The translations under genes were made by a program, and so were the position numbers. Shown here one piece after another: positions 11,181 through 21,301 of a stretch of 64,000 nucleotides of DNA (within the stretch, counting starts at the first letter, position 1; the number at the start of each line of letters is the position of its first letter). The notes beneath the pieces were generated by a model. It was not told the origin of the DNA, ran no database searches, and saw only the letters and a program-made list of their open reading frames with translations. The stretch covers positions 4,154,001 to 4,218,000 of the forward strand of contig NC_088936.1 in NCBI RefSeq assembly GCF_033473495.1, read 5' to 3'. This DNA is from Cercospora beticola (taxonomy: Eukaryota > Ascomycota > Dothideomycetes > Mycosphaerellales > Mycosphaerellaceae).

Positions 11181-11795
11181 CTGCATGATCGCCCAGCTCG
11201 CTAGGCACTGGGGTCATCCTGACATATAATAGGTATGACTACTGCTGGTCTTCAGTATCGAGATAGAGGCACGTTTGCGCTGATTCGATGATACCGGCAA
11301 GTATTGGAGCCTAGCGAACAATAGCTTGCTCATGAGCTGTGACATGGCAGCCGTAGAAAGCTTGTGCGCGATCGAGTTGGCGCCGCCGTCTCGGACATTC
11401 ATGCTCTCAAATGCGGAGTAGCTGTTGCGTTTCGCCCATAACGACGGACAAACATTGCCAGTGTAGATGAATGGTAGGTGAACGGGAAATCGGCTGCCTT
11501 CTTGTGAAAATAAACGAACATGGCGAGAAATGGCTTAAGAAATGATCTTGCACTTGCTTGGCTTGCATTTTGACGATTTCTAGTACAATTTAGTAGACCG
11601 CAAACGGTCCCTTGGGGTGCGACTTACTCGCGCCCACAGTGCCACTTTGTCCATCCTACACGCTTTTGCTCCACCGACCTGGCCATCGTGACTGGCGGGA
11701 GGAACAAACATGCTGGGAACGCAGCTCTTCCCAAAATTGCTCAGTTGCTAAAGTCCTTTTCAATGAAGACTTCTAAACATCCTTCGCCCTTTGGC
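11181..11795. other. Intergenic, tail-to-tail
   Basis: 3' flanks of the HAD gene and the SR protein gene. I see no gene, repeat or RNA in it. Confidence 0.6.
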
Positions 11796-12716
11796 TCATC
11801 TTCTGCCCCGACCACGGTCTCTGCTCGCGCTCCTGCTCCGGCTCCGACTGCTGTAGCTCGAGTAGCTTCGACTGCGCCGCCGCCCGCCATGTCCGCCACC
11901 GCGTCCGCCTCGGGGAGGAGGGCCTCCTCTGCCTCTCGGTGGGGGTGTCCGACTAGGACTCCTGCTCCTCCCGGAATATGATGGAGATCTGCCTCTCCTC
12001 GCTGGTGGTGACCGACTCCTGCTGTAGCTGCGTGGGCGGTAAGAGTCCCGTGGCTCCTCATAACGATCTCTGTAGCCTCCACCATGCCCTCCTCTGCTCA
12101 TCGGTGGGTTGCCATATCTGCCGCCCCTGCCTCCCCTCATGCCCGGTGCAGGCGGAGCGCCATCTCTGAATCTGTGAGGCTCTCCGAATCTGTTTGGCGG
12201 TGGACGCATTGGCGGCGGACTGCGACTGAATCTCCTCCTCGGCAGAACAATGCTCACGCTGATCAACGCGCCGTCGAGCTGTGCCTCGTGCATGTTGCTA
12301 ATAGCTGCCTCTGCATAAGAAGGCTGTGTGTACAGAACATACGCTATCCCGCGGTTCGTCATGAAGTGTTTGTTCATGGGCATTTCGAGGTCGGAGATTT
12401 CGCCATATGTGCTGAAGATTTCGCGCAGGTGTGAAATGTTGACGTTTTTGGTGAGCTTCTCGATGACAATTTTGGCCGAACGTGGCTGTGAAGGGGCCGG
12501 TGAACGCGAGCCGCTCTGGGCGCTGCGAGGAGTGCGAGACCTGCTGCGAGAGGCCATGGATCGATCGCGGCTTCGTGAGCGACTGGGACTGCGGTTGTCC
12601 TGGCCATTGGCGCGGTCGTTGGAACGCGATCTCGACCGCCGCGCATCTTCGCTGGCCGCCGTCGCTGGGCGTCCGGGTGTGCGCGAGCGCCCGCGAGAGG
12701 CACTGCGGTCTGACAT
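11796..12716 (-). CDS. RNPS1-like SR protein with single RRM
   Basis: Single exon, 306 aa. An Arg/Ser-dipeptide N-terminal region (1-78) precedes one RRM (about 82-159) with RNP2 IVIEKL and RNP1 RGIAYVLY; the segment HLREIFSTYGEISDLEMPM matches the RNPS1 type, in which EIFSTYG is diagnostic. The C-terminus is Gly/Arg-rich (RGG-like around 195-215) and then strongly RS-rich with many SRSRSP repeats. In animals RNPS1 is part of the ASAP splicing and exon-junction-linked complex. By analogy this protein acts in the nucleus in pre-mRNA splicing or mRNP packaging, which suits an intron-rich fungus. SR-kinase phosphorylation of the RS arms is expected but not visible. A Tra2-like SR protein is the alternative; the RRM favours RNPS1. 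Confidence 0.82.
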   Translation of the reverse strand: MSDRSASRGRSRTPGRPATAASEDARRSRSRSNDRANGQDNRSPSRSRSRDRSMASRSRSRTPRSAQSGSRSPAPSQPRSAKIVIEKLTKNVNISHLREIFSTYGEISDLEMPMNKHFMTNRGIAYVLYTQPSYAEAAISNMHEAQLDGALISVSIVLPRRRFSRSPPPMRPPPNRFGEPHRFRDGAPPAPGMRGGRGGRYGNPPMSRGGHGGGYRDRYEEPRDSYRPRSYSRSRSPPARRGRSPSYSGRSRSPSRTPPPRGRGGPPPRGGRGGGHGGRRRSRSYSSYSSRSRSRSASRDRGRGRR

Positions 12717-14186
12717 GGCGGGGAGCTCAAGGGAGATGGATGCTCGGAAAAAGTGATGTCGGGAGGAGTTTGGCTGCGATGATCTCCGAGCTGCAGCTGC
12801 AGCTGCGATGCAAGCTCAGACGCGGACTTGCTCAAACTTCTTGGCGCGAAGACACATCAAACTTGTGACACGACACGACCACAATTTGTCCAGATATCAC
12901 AGAATTGCAATCGCAGCACGCGACGGAGTCTCCACCGCTGGCTTTGATACGAAGACCTACTGATCGTCTGCGCATGGTGATCGCTAAGGGAACACTGCAC
13001 GAAATCAATCGCAGAACATCATGGCCATCGCCAGCGACACGACTAGGCACGACTGCAGCCTTCTCTGGAGCAGTGACAAGCACTGCACTCGAGATGCCAT
13101 CTTAACCTGAGAATCGAGCGCCGGCCGACTTCTCCTCCAGCGTCTCCCGATGTGACCCCCGGACTTTGACTTGTTGTCATATGCCGGGGATTTCGAATCC
13201 CGCAAGATATTCGACAGGTCGCAGAATCTAGGTGCTCCTCGATTTTCACATCGAAAGTGCTCATCTCGTTCACTGACCTGGCCATGTGCGTATGCTGCCT
13301 GTTCGCACGTATCTGGTCCAGGAGGAGCTTGCCAAGTCTCACGGCCTCGTTCGAGATGTCAGAATTTCGTGGTGCAGCTGATACTGGCACGATGCCTCAG
13401 TGACTCGTGAGAGTGCCTGTGTGGCGTACGAGGCTTTCAATGCTGGCTCTCTTCGATGATCTATGAGATGGTCGGGAGCCTCTAAAGTGTCAGCGGGAAG
13501 AGAGCGCCCGCCAAGACTTTTGATGAACTTGCTGGTACATTATGGCGCCAGTCTGCAACAGATGAAACTTCTCCCATGATTTCGAAGCACAGAATGGACT
13601 AATTTGTAGGAATTCGGTACACACTCGGCAGAGCCTTCGGCAGAGATGGCCATACTTAGAGCACTGGTCAGCCATGCACTTCCACAGAGCCAAGCGAAAG
13701 TAGACCGAGTCACTTCAACTGCAAGTGAGGCCGCCACGCACTTCCTCGCTGTCTTTCCATCACCAAACACGAACTTGGCACATCGACAAAAGCACTATGT
13801 TACTATTCGCATCGATCGTGGCGCTTCTAGCGCTCTGTAGATCACGGCCGTATACTTCGCAGCCGCTCGGCATTACCTCCAACTATTGAACCTTCACTAC
13901 AAGACAAGAACTTTAGGGCAGAGTCATCCAGTGCTTTTTCACTTTGGGGGTGAGAAATTGCACATGATGGGAACAGCCAAGACACCGAGACTCTCTGTGG
14001 AAGGCGTCGAGGCTTGTCTAGCGACATTACTCCTTGCCGGGCGGCGAGTCAACCCGTGAAGAAACACGGGCTGGGCGTACATACGGCTAGAGCATAAAGG
14101 AGTCTCCTTCAGCGCATGGAAGTACAACCCCGCGAGAGACGCAAACTGCGAGGCATTTCTCTCTTTCGTCTTGCCCAGGAACGAGC
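12717..14186. other. Intergenic between divergent genes, with cryptic coding-like stretch
   Basis: Upstream region of the SR protein gene and of the galactose oxidase gene. On the minus strand, frames at about 13050-13390 and 13540-13770 have protein-like composition, including an amphipathic stretch ending in ARSVNEMSTFDVKIEEHL. They could be exons of an unrecognised gene or a relic, but I could not join them with confident splice sites. A near-palindrome lies at about 13186-13201. Confidence 0.35.
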
Positions 14187-16331
14187 ATGGCTGGATCTCG
14201 CAGCTTTGGTCAGGCTCTGTGCCTAGCTGCATTGCTGTACAATGCTCTATTAATTGCCGCACAGAATTCCTGCCCTACTCAGCAAAGCGAATATACTGCC
14301 AGGGATGGCAGCATATGGGGGATCTGTGTCGGGACCGATTACAACGCGCCGAGCTTCGACATCTTGGGATCCAGATCCTCCACCGAGTGTGCTCAGCTCT
14401 GCGCACAGCGAGGCACCAGCTCTTGTGTTTCTGCTTCCTTCGACAAGCGCAGCAACGCATGCCACTTGAAAGGAACCAGCACGACGCTGCGAGTGGTGTC
14501 GAACTCCAACTTCGACTCCATTCGCATGCTTCCTCGGTTGAAGAACGACGAAGTTGTGACCAAATGACCTTCGACGGCCTACAATGTTACCACCTCGGAT
14601 TCTGCAACTTGGTCTGTCTGTCCAAGGACAGTGTACGATGGGATCACGCTTCAATTTCAGGGAGGTCTATCGCGAGCGGACTGCGCCAATCTATGCGCGA
14701 AGAGAATAGGGTGCTCGCGAGCAGCCTATCTTCCGCGAGACTCAGGCTGCCATCTCAAAGATGGTAAGCAGTCACGATGGCTGTACAACTCGGACTGGGA
14801 AACCATAGAGCTGGTTGCGAAGACGCCAGGTGGAAACTCGCCAAAGAACCTCGGGAAATGGAGCAACAGCATTCCATTCCCTCTAGTACCAGCGGCAGTG
14901 GCCGCCTTGCCAGACGGTAGGCTACTTACGTGGTCCTCTGGGTTACGCAACATGCATGGTCTTGGACAATACGGCCAGACCTTTTCCGCTTATTATGATC
15001 CCAAGACAGGCACCGTGACTGAGAGACTTGTCTCCAACACCAATCATGACATGTTCTGTCCTGGCATCAGCTCAGCGTTTGACGGGAGTGTGGTCGTTAC
15101 AGGCGGCTCTAGCACCAAGAAGGTCAGCGTACATACTGTAGGAAGTGGAGGTGGGTTCGTGGTTGCTCCTGAGCTGGCTATACCACGAGGATACCAATCA
15201 CAAGTCACTTTGTCAGATGGGAGGCTCTTCACCATTGGCGGATCCTGGATCCGGGTCACCAACAACCAGCCTGGCAGCGGTCAAGTTGGAGGCAAGACCG
15301 GAGAGGTATATGATTTCAATACCAAGAAGTGGACAGTCCTTCCTGGCTGCCCGACGGCACCACTGGAAACGAACGACAAGGAGGGATTGTATCGTTCTGA
15401 CAATCACGCTTGGCTTTTCTCATGGAAGAATGGCTCGGTCTTCCAAGCCGGTCCAAGCAAAGCGATGAACTGGTTCTATACGAACTCACAAGGAAGCTTT
15501 GCCTCTGCTGGTACCAGAGACAACACAGATGCTATGTGCGGTGTTTTCCAGATGTACGATGCTACTACTGGCAGTATCTTCACCGCCGGTGGTGCGCCTG
15601 ACTACGACCAGTCGCCAGGGATCAATAATGCCAATGTCATCACCATCAACCAAGCATCAGGACAAGCAAACGTTCGCAAGCTACGCGGTATGAATCACCC
15701 ACGTGCGTTTGCCAACGCAGTGACGCTGCCCATCGGCCAAGTCTTGATTCTGGGAGGCCAGACCTACGCAAGAACGTTCACAGACAACGATGCCGTGACA
15801 GTTCCTGAGCTGTGGGATCCTGTCACCAACAACTTCACTGATCTGGCCGACTCCCGTATACCAAGAACATACCATTCAGCTGCAGCCTTACTCCCAGACG
15901 GAACTGTCTTCTCCGGTGGTGGCGGACTTTGTGATTTCTGCGGGTCAGCGAATCATCTCGATGGGCAAATTTTCACGCCTCCTTACCTCTTGAAAGCGGA
16001 TGGCGTGACACTCGCAAAACGACCAAACATTACTAGCATCCAGCCAAGTGTGTTGAAAGTTGGTGGCGAGATGACCATTACGGTCAGCAGCTCTTCTGGA
16101 TCTGGGACAAATGGCATCAGAGTGGCATTGCTTCGCTTGGGGTCTTCCACCCATTCGACAGACACCGATTCTAGACGTGTTCCACTCTCAGGTGGCACGA
16201 GTGTTGGAGCCGGAGCGACGAGGTACAGGCTACCTTCTGATCCTGGTGTTTTACTGCCAGGCTACTATTATGTTTTCGCGCTGGCAAATGGTGTTCCAAG
16301 TCAAGCCTCGATTGTACGAGTCACTCCATAG
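14187..16331 (+). CDS. Galactose oxidase-like copper radical oxidase (AA5) with PAN modules; in-frame TGA
   Basis: Secreted copper radical oxidase that would oxidise primary alcohols of sugars and make H2O2. A signal peptide (about 1-25) and a first PAN/apple module precede an in-frame TGA at 14565-14567. The same frame then continues open to 16331 with a second PAN module and the full propeller plus C-terminal domain, about 714 aa in all. Active-site positions known from galactose oxidase are present after the stop: Cys in DMFCPG and Tyr in PRGYQS for the thioether pair, Trp in TIGGSW, Tyr-His in RTYHSA, and His in GSSTHSTDTDSRR. Frame-preserving introns that remove the TGA are possible (14556-14660, 14553-14660 or 14537-14626). 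All have weak donors, and the first two delete the start of the second PAN module. So this may be spliced, read through, or a recent null allele. Confidence 0.75.
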
Positions 16332-16910
16332 TATTTGCACTTTATTATAGACAACAATTAACGCGACTGCGACTCACGGGCTCGTCATCTCGAGACGATT
16401 TCATTAAGCATATTGTGCTGAAATGTTCACCAGGATTGATGAGATACATGCGCTCGCGCATGATCCGCGGATAGACTGAGACTTCATCACGATCGGCCCA
16501 GAGACGTAAAGTGCCATGCGTCCAGCGAAGACGAACAGCAGAGCGGAAGCTGATTTGATAGTTCTTTTATACTGGCGTCTCGCAGCACTCTGACGGCGAT
16601 GTAACTCGACTTTGGTGGCAGACCGCCGCTGGCACTCGACAGCCTACTGCGTTCATTCGTCATCTTCCTACCAATCAACGCTGTGAAGGTCCGACTCTGC
16701 CCTGCTTGTGCAACGTGCAAGTTCCGTATATCCCGGCCTCCCTTACGCTGACTACCATCAAGGACCAGGCTGCGTTCAGCCGATCATTAAGAGTTGTTGA
16801 TTGTCGATGCAGCCAGTATTGCTCCTTGTCCGGCCAGTGCATGTTTATCCAAAGCATAAGAAGTATGCTCATCGTCGTCGTGGGAGATGCATTGTGTGCT
16901 GAGCTCGCAC
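16332..16910. other. Intergenic, tail-to-tail
   Basis: 3' flanks of the galactose oxidase gene and the 2EXR-type gene. I see nothing else in it. Confidence 0.6.
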
Positions 16911-17813
16911 CTAGGACCTCGAACGAAGCTTTCGATCGCTTGGCGGCACGTTGCGGCTGCTGCCTCTGAAGCTGCTGTCGTCTTCTCTCTCATCTTTGAG
17001 ACTATAGTTGTGTCCAGGAAGCTCCAAGTCCTTTGGCATCCTCGACCAGCATTTGTTGATATGATTTCCATGAATGGCAATAGACCACCGACTATCGTTC
17101 TGCATCCGTGCGACCCACTCCTCAAATTCAATCGCAAGCCATTCCTCCGTCCATCCTTCCTGGTGCCCACGCATTCCCAGCTCTTGCGCTTTTTCGATGA
17201 CGTGGCCGAACGTATTGTACACGCGATTCACTTCAACGGGATATTTCATGGTAATTTGGGCCAGCGAAAGCAAGTGGCGAAAATCGCTCCACTTTGCTTT
17301 GATGATATAGATTTCGACGTGTTTGATAGGCCACCTTGCTCCAGGAATCGGCTCCAAGCTTTCGGTAATGCTGTTGAGCAGCTCAAAAAGTGCAGCAAGA
17401 TTACGTGCGTACGTAAAGACTTGGAACTTGGCGAGGCTATAATACAGTGGGCGGGCTTCCAGCCGAACTTGTTTCGACATGAGGAGCAGGTCAGGTTCCG
17501 GCCAATTCTTCAAGCCCACTGGTATTGTGTCTTCACCAAAGGAGAGGCCTTTCCTAGTACCAGTCGCAATTATGCGGCCATTGATCGAAATGCGGTTGGT
17601 GTAATTGACGTAGGAGTCTCTGTCTCGCACCTGGTCTCTGTGGTAATCTTCGATGATGAGCTCGTAGATAACGTTGCGCAGCTCCGGAGGCAGCTTCATG
17701 AACAGGCAGTCGTTCGGAATCTGTGCTGGGGCATCGGGCGGCTGAAGGGCTTTCTTGCGCGGCTTGCGTGGGCGGATGCGTTGTCCCTTGACCTTGCGCA
17801 TGTTCTGGGACAT
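16911..17813 (-). CDS. 2EXR/F-box-like protein
   Basis: Single exon, 300 aa, ATG at 17813. A basic N-terminal segment with RPRKPRKKA (possible nuclear signal) leads to KLPPELRNVIYELII at about residues 40-54, the core of the fungal 2EXR and F-box-like domains. It is followed by the common LLLMSKQVRLEARPLYYS motif, where a named conserved Leu-Ser-x-Gln-x-Arg-x-Glu pattern is typical. The rest is helical with no catalytic motif. Such genes are highly expanded in Dothideomycetes; some may act as substrate adaptors of SCF ubiquitin ligases, but no partner is known for most. The C-terminus is Ser/Arg-rich. Other members of the same broad family lie elsewhere in the window. Confidence 0.8.
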   Translation of the reverse strand: MSQNMRKVKGQRIRPRKPRKKALQPPDAPAQIPNDCLFMKLPPELRNVIYELIIEDYHRDQVRDRDSYVNYTNRISINGRIIATGTRKGLSFGEDTIPVGLKNWPEPDLLLMSKQVRLEARPLYYSLAKFQVFTYARNLAALFELLNSITESLEPIPGARWPIKHVEIYIIKAKWSDFRHLLSLAQITMKYPVEVNRVYNTFGHVIEKAQELGMRGHQEGWTEEWLAIEFEEWVARMQNDSRWSIAIHGNHINKCWSRMPKDLELPGHNYSLKDEREDDSSFRGSSRNVPPSDRKLRSRS

Positions 17814-18101
17814 CTCTTGCCGCGAGGTTGAGCTTCAACCTCGTCAGAAGATGAAGCTGAAGTTGTTATGTTGCCGCCGATGTGGTCGAGGTAGCTCGCT
17901 GGTGGCAATGTTGCTGCGTGATGGATGTCGAGCAAGTCACAAGAGTAAGAAGAGCGTGGGTTAGTCGATGTTCGTTTAGCTGCACGTGCGAGCTCAAAGC
18001 AAACATTTTATGCATGATAAATGGCAGCTGTTAGCTTCACATTCCAAAATAGCAGTTACGGTAGCTACTTGTTTGCCTTCACTTGCAAAAGCTCTCACAC
18101 T

Positions 18102-18596
18102 TCACCAATGCCTCGTGCCTGGCGCACCCTTGACATGAGTCGTATCGATGTCACTCGTCGTCCACCCGCCATAGAAGTCGCCCGGTTGCGGAATCACCCT
18201 CTCGCCATCGACATAGCAATCCCACGGCCCCGCATAAAAGCTCAAATAATCCTTGATCTCCTTGAAACCTCCCGTCGGATTGTCATAGGACCAGATTCTA
18301 GACTTGGCTACATCGTTTGGATCACCTGGGTTAGCGAGGTCGTAGTATGAAGCGACTCCCTTCCATTCGCAGTACGAATTGCGACTGTTCTTGCTCAGCG
18401 GAACTTTGAGCGATGAAGGTGGGAGGTAGTATGTGGGCGGATGGTAAGTCTCCAAGACCCAATATCCTTCTTTGGTATCTGCGATGGTTTGGCCATTCCA
18501 CTTCACTTCGAGATGGCGTGGAGTTCGCTCGCAGAGTGGTGGACGAGGAAAGTTTCGCGGATTCAGTTTCCCGCTCGTGTTTGTAGATGAAGACAT
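18102..18596 (-). CDS. DUF427 domain protein
   Basis: Single exon, 164 aa from the ATG at 18596, which has G at -3; an ATG at 18620 would add eight residues but has poorer context. The body matches DUF427 (PF04248): a compact beta-rich fold with RHLEVKWNGQTIADT, the ...SYCEWKGVASYYDL turn, and a segment ending in FYAGPWDCYVDGERVIPQPGDFYGGW. The family is widespread in bacteria and fungi with no firm enzymatic role. No signal peptide or membrane segment is seen. The gene is divergent from the polyamine-oxidase-like gene across a 365-bp gap, so the two may share a promoter region, though nothing else links them. Confidence 0.85.
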   Translation of the reverse strand: MSSSTNTSGKLNPRNFPRPPLCERTPRHLEVKWNGQTIADTKEGYWVLETYHPPTYYLPPSSLKVPLSKNSRNSYCEWKGVASYYDLANPGDPNDVAKSRIWSYDNPTGGFKEIKDYLSFYAGPWDCYVDGERVIPQPGDFYGGWTTSDIDTTHVKGAPGTRHW

Positions 18597-18961
18597 GGCT
18601 CTTTTGATTCTATTGAGCATGTGTATCTCGTTGGACCGAAATGTATGGTGGTTGTATGTGCTGCTGACAAGTTGTGAAAGGAGGAGCAAGCCAGACAAGA
18701 CGTCGTCATCGAAACAGTGCTCACGGAAAGAAGTCCGGTGACAATGACCAATCACGATCACCATCCTTCGAACCAAAACCGCTATGGCAACATGGACTCG
18801 GAGTATCCATTCGCAGCATCATCTCATCGACATGTCATCCAGAAAGCATTTGAGCGCCCGGTTTGCGCACCGAATCGAGAATCTGAAAGAAACATAATTG
18901 CCACACACCCGGTACACCACATCTTGCCATCCTCCTCATCGTCGAAGCTATCTTACAATCG
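18597..18961. other. Divergent intergenic promoter region
   Basis: Shared upstream region of the DUF427 gene (-) and the flavin oxidase gene (+). No individual regulatory site can be supported by eye. Confidence 0.5.
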
Positions 18962-20653
18962 ATGCAACAGAGCATGACAAGAATGGCTGCCAATGCTGCT
19001 CATAGCAAAAGCCGCCACCACGATGTTCTTGTCATAGGTGCCGGCATGTCCGGACTGGCCTGTGCATCACGCCTTCACGAGCATCGACATTTTCAAGAAC
19101 AAGGCCGACTTCTGGTCCTAGAGGCAAGAGATCGCATTGGCGGACGCATCGAATCTGTTCATGTCAACGGCCATCGCCTTGATACTGGCGCGAACTGGAT
19201 TCATGGTGTGGGGACGAAGTCAAAGCCAAATCCTCTAATGTCGATTTTACCCCATAAACGATACAAATCGCTCAGTGGCACAGTTGCATTTTCAGTGCCT
19301 ACAAACGCGAAAAGTCAGAATATGGAACGCGATAGTGACCCTATCAATTCTAATCAGGTCCAGGCCTCTGATCTCGTAATACCAGCGAGTACGGCAGGAA
19401 CAATCATGGGCGCATTTTGGGACATGTTCGAGTCACTGCATGAAACTGCAGTCTCCATAGCTCCTGATTCTGCAAAAAAGACCACCGCGTTGAAGAGCAT
19501 AAAGCAAAACACGGATTTCCTCAGAACACTCAGCGATATTCCAGAGCAGTATCGCCCGACTCTCGGATCAATGCCTCAGTTCGTGGAAGTCGTGGAAGCC
19601 GCTCCGCTTGCAGCGCAATCTGCAGAGCAGGAAAAAGGTGAGGCTGGACTAGGACTGCTTGAGTTTGCAATCGATGACTTCGAAGGCGAGCATGTATTTT
19701 TGCAAGATGGCTACACCCAGATCGTCGAGGAGGTTGGCAAAGATCTGGTGGCGGCCGGCATCGTTGAGTTGGGAGTGGAAGTGGAGCGAATCGATTGGAC
19801 TTCACGGCCAGTGCGTGTCGAGACGAATCAAGGAACCTATACTGCAGATCAGGTCGTTTGCACTCTTCCTCTAGGCGTGCTACAGCACGACGTGGAGAAC
19901 GTGGGCAAGGTCACAAGCAGCTCTCTATTCTCGCCAGCTCTGCCTGCTGACAAACAAGAGTCAGTGCAGAAGCTCGGCTTTGGCACATTGGATAAGATAC
20001 TACTTGTATACCAGGACCCATGGTGGGTCAAAAAGCCCTGGATAACATTGTGGAAAAAAGGAATGATCAACAATGCTCCAGGATCAGATTCTAGCGGAGA
20101 TGGTGGCATCCAAGAACTCGATAAAACCTCTCCAGACGTCTTCATGGGCTTTACCGCAGAATTACCAGGAATACAACTCAACACGGATGGTACGACAGCA
20201 GCTGGCCCACGACTGCTTTCCATCATGAACCTACAGGACTTGACAGATAAGCCGGCGCTGAGTTGTTTCGTGGCATGCTCCAACGCAGTCCAGATAGAGG
20301 CAATGTCGGACGACCAGGCCAGCGGCATCGTACATCGAACTTTTACTCAGTGGCTCGGACGAGAGCCTCCTCGCCCCAGTGCAGTGCACGTCACTCAATG
20401 GGCTTCGGACAAGTACTCAAGAGGAAGTTATAGCCACATGATCAAAGACTTGTCAGAGTTCAGACATCGTGTTGCTTTCCAGGAGCCGTTGTCAAGTCCA
20501 AATGGCGGAATCGTGCGCTTTGCTGGAGAGCATACTGATGTGGATCACTTCGCCACTGTGCACGGCGCTCTCATCAGTGGATGGCGAGAAGCAGATGCGA
20601 TCTTGAACAGCCTCAAAGTGGCTTCAAATGAGAACAGAACGACAACAGGATGA
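18962..20653 (+). CDS. Flavin amine oxidase, polyamine oxidase-like
   Basis: Single exon, up to 563 aa; the ATGs at 18962, 18977 and 18986 are all possible. The N-terminal FAD Rossmann motif VLVIGAGMSGLACA is followed by LVLEARDRIGGR and LDTGANWIHG, and the FAD-closing segment is near the C-terminus (RFAGEHTDVDHFATVHGALISGWREA). These are the marks of the monoamine/polyamine oxidase family, which oxidises secondary or primary amines and produces H2O2. Substrate specificity cannot be read: spermine or N-acetylpolyamine oxidation is a guess by similarity. A conserved covalent FAD-linking Cys of classical MAO is not obvious. No C-terminal SKL-type peroxisomal signal is present (the end is NRTTTG), so the enzyme is probably cytosolic. 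Confidence 0.87.
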   Translation: MQQSMTRMAANAAHSKSRHHDVLVIGAGMSGLACASRLHEHRHFQEQGRLLVLEARDRIGGRIESVHVNGHRLDTGANWIHGVGTKSKPNPLMSILPHKRYKSLSGTVAFSVPTNAKSQNMERDSDPINSNQVQASDLVIPASTAGTIMGAFWDMFESLHETAVSIAPDSAKKTTALKSIKQNTDFLRTLSDIPEQYRPTLGSMPQFVEVVEAAPLAAQSAEQEKGEAGLGLLEFAIDDFEGEHVFLQDGYTQIVEEVGKDLVAAGIVELGVEVERIDWTSRPVRVETNQGTYTADQVVCTLPLGVLQHDVENVGKVTSSSLFSPALPADKQESVQKLGFGTLDKILLVYQDPWWVKKPWITLWKKGMINNAPGSDSSGDGGIQELDKTSPDVFMGFTAELPGIQLNTDGTTAAGPRLLSIMNLQDLTDKPALSCFVACSNAVQIEAMSDDQASGIVHRTFTQWLGREPPRPSAVHVTQWASDKYSRGSYSHMIKDLSEFRHRVAFQEPLSSPNGGIVRFAGEHTDVDHFATVHGALISGWREADAILNSLKVASNENRTTTG

Positions 20654-21301
20654 GGGTCGAGCGGGATTTAGGGGTCAGCTCAGGCGTGCGGTTGATATGG
20701 TGAGCTCAATCCCAGCCATGACAGGCTACAGGTCCATCACCATGAGGCAAAGCAATACCGGCGGTGAGAATCTACTGTTACAGCAGGTTGTCCTGGCAAC
20801 TGGGCTTAGTCAGCATTGCGGAGCTGCTCTCCGACCGCTGTCGTATTCTTCAATTCTGTACGCAGCTTTTCGAGGCGTCGGACCTGCAATTTATGCGTCA
20901 GACCACCGGCTTGCCTCTGAGGGAAATTACGCAATGCACAAGCACATCCGACATCATGAGATCAGCAGTGAATACTGGAGAAGGGCCCATCTTCACGCTT
21001 TCTCTCTCGTACAATAAATGGATGCCTGACGCTTGTAGATGAGGGGCCCCTCATTCATACAGCCTATATTCGCAGGCCGAAGAATTTCCTATGATCACCC
21101 AGCTCCATGAATCTTGCTCTCCACATTGCGGCGGCAATGCCACCGAGGACCCGAGGGAATAAGCGGCAGTAACACAAGGCAAGTAAAAGTCCAGTGCATG
21201 CAGCGTAACATCGTGTGTGGAGTCAATGTGGGCAGAGTACCCGGTATGTATATATCAAAAGCCTTGCAGTGCTTCTAGACTCTTAGTTCCACATCATAGA
21301 G
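20654..21301 (+). other. Intergenic upstream of the GH42 gene
   Basis: Terminator side of the flavin oxidase gene and promoter side of the GH42 gene. Short overlapping frames at 20628-21042 look like noise. A TATA-like element is listed separately. Confidence 0.55.
21249..21255 (+). promoter_or_regulatory. TATA-like box of the GH42 gene
   Basis: The sequence TATATAT lies 47-53 bases before the ATG at 21302, a plausible TATA position for a short-leader fungal gene. Supported by position and sequence only. Confidence 0.45.
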
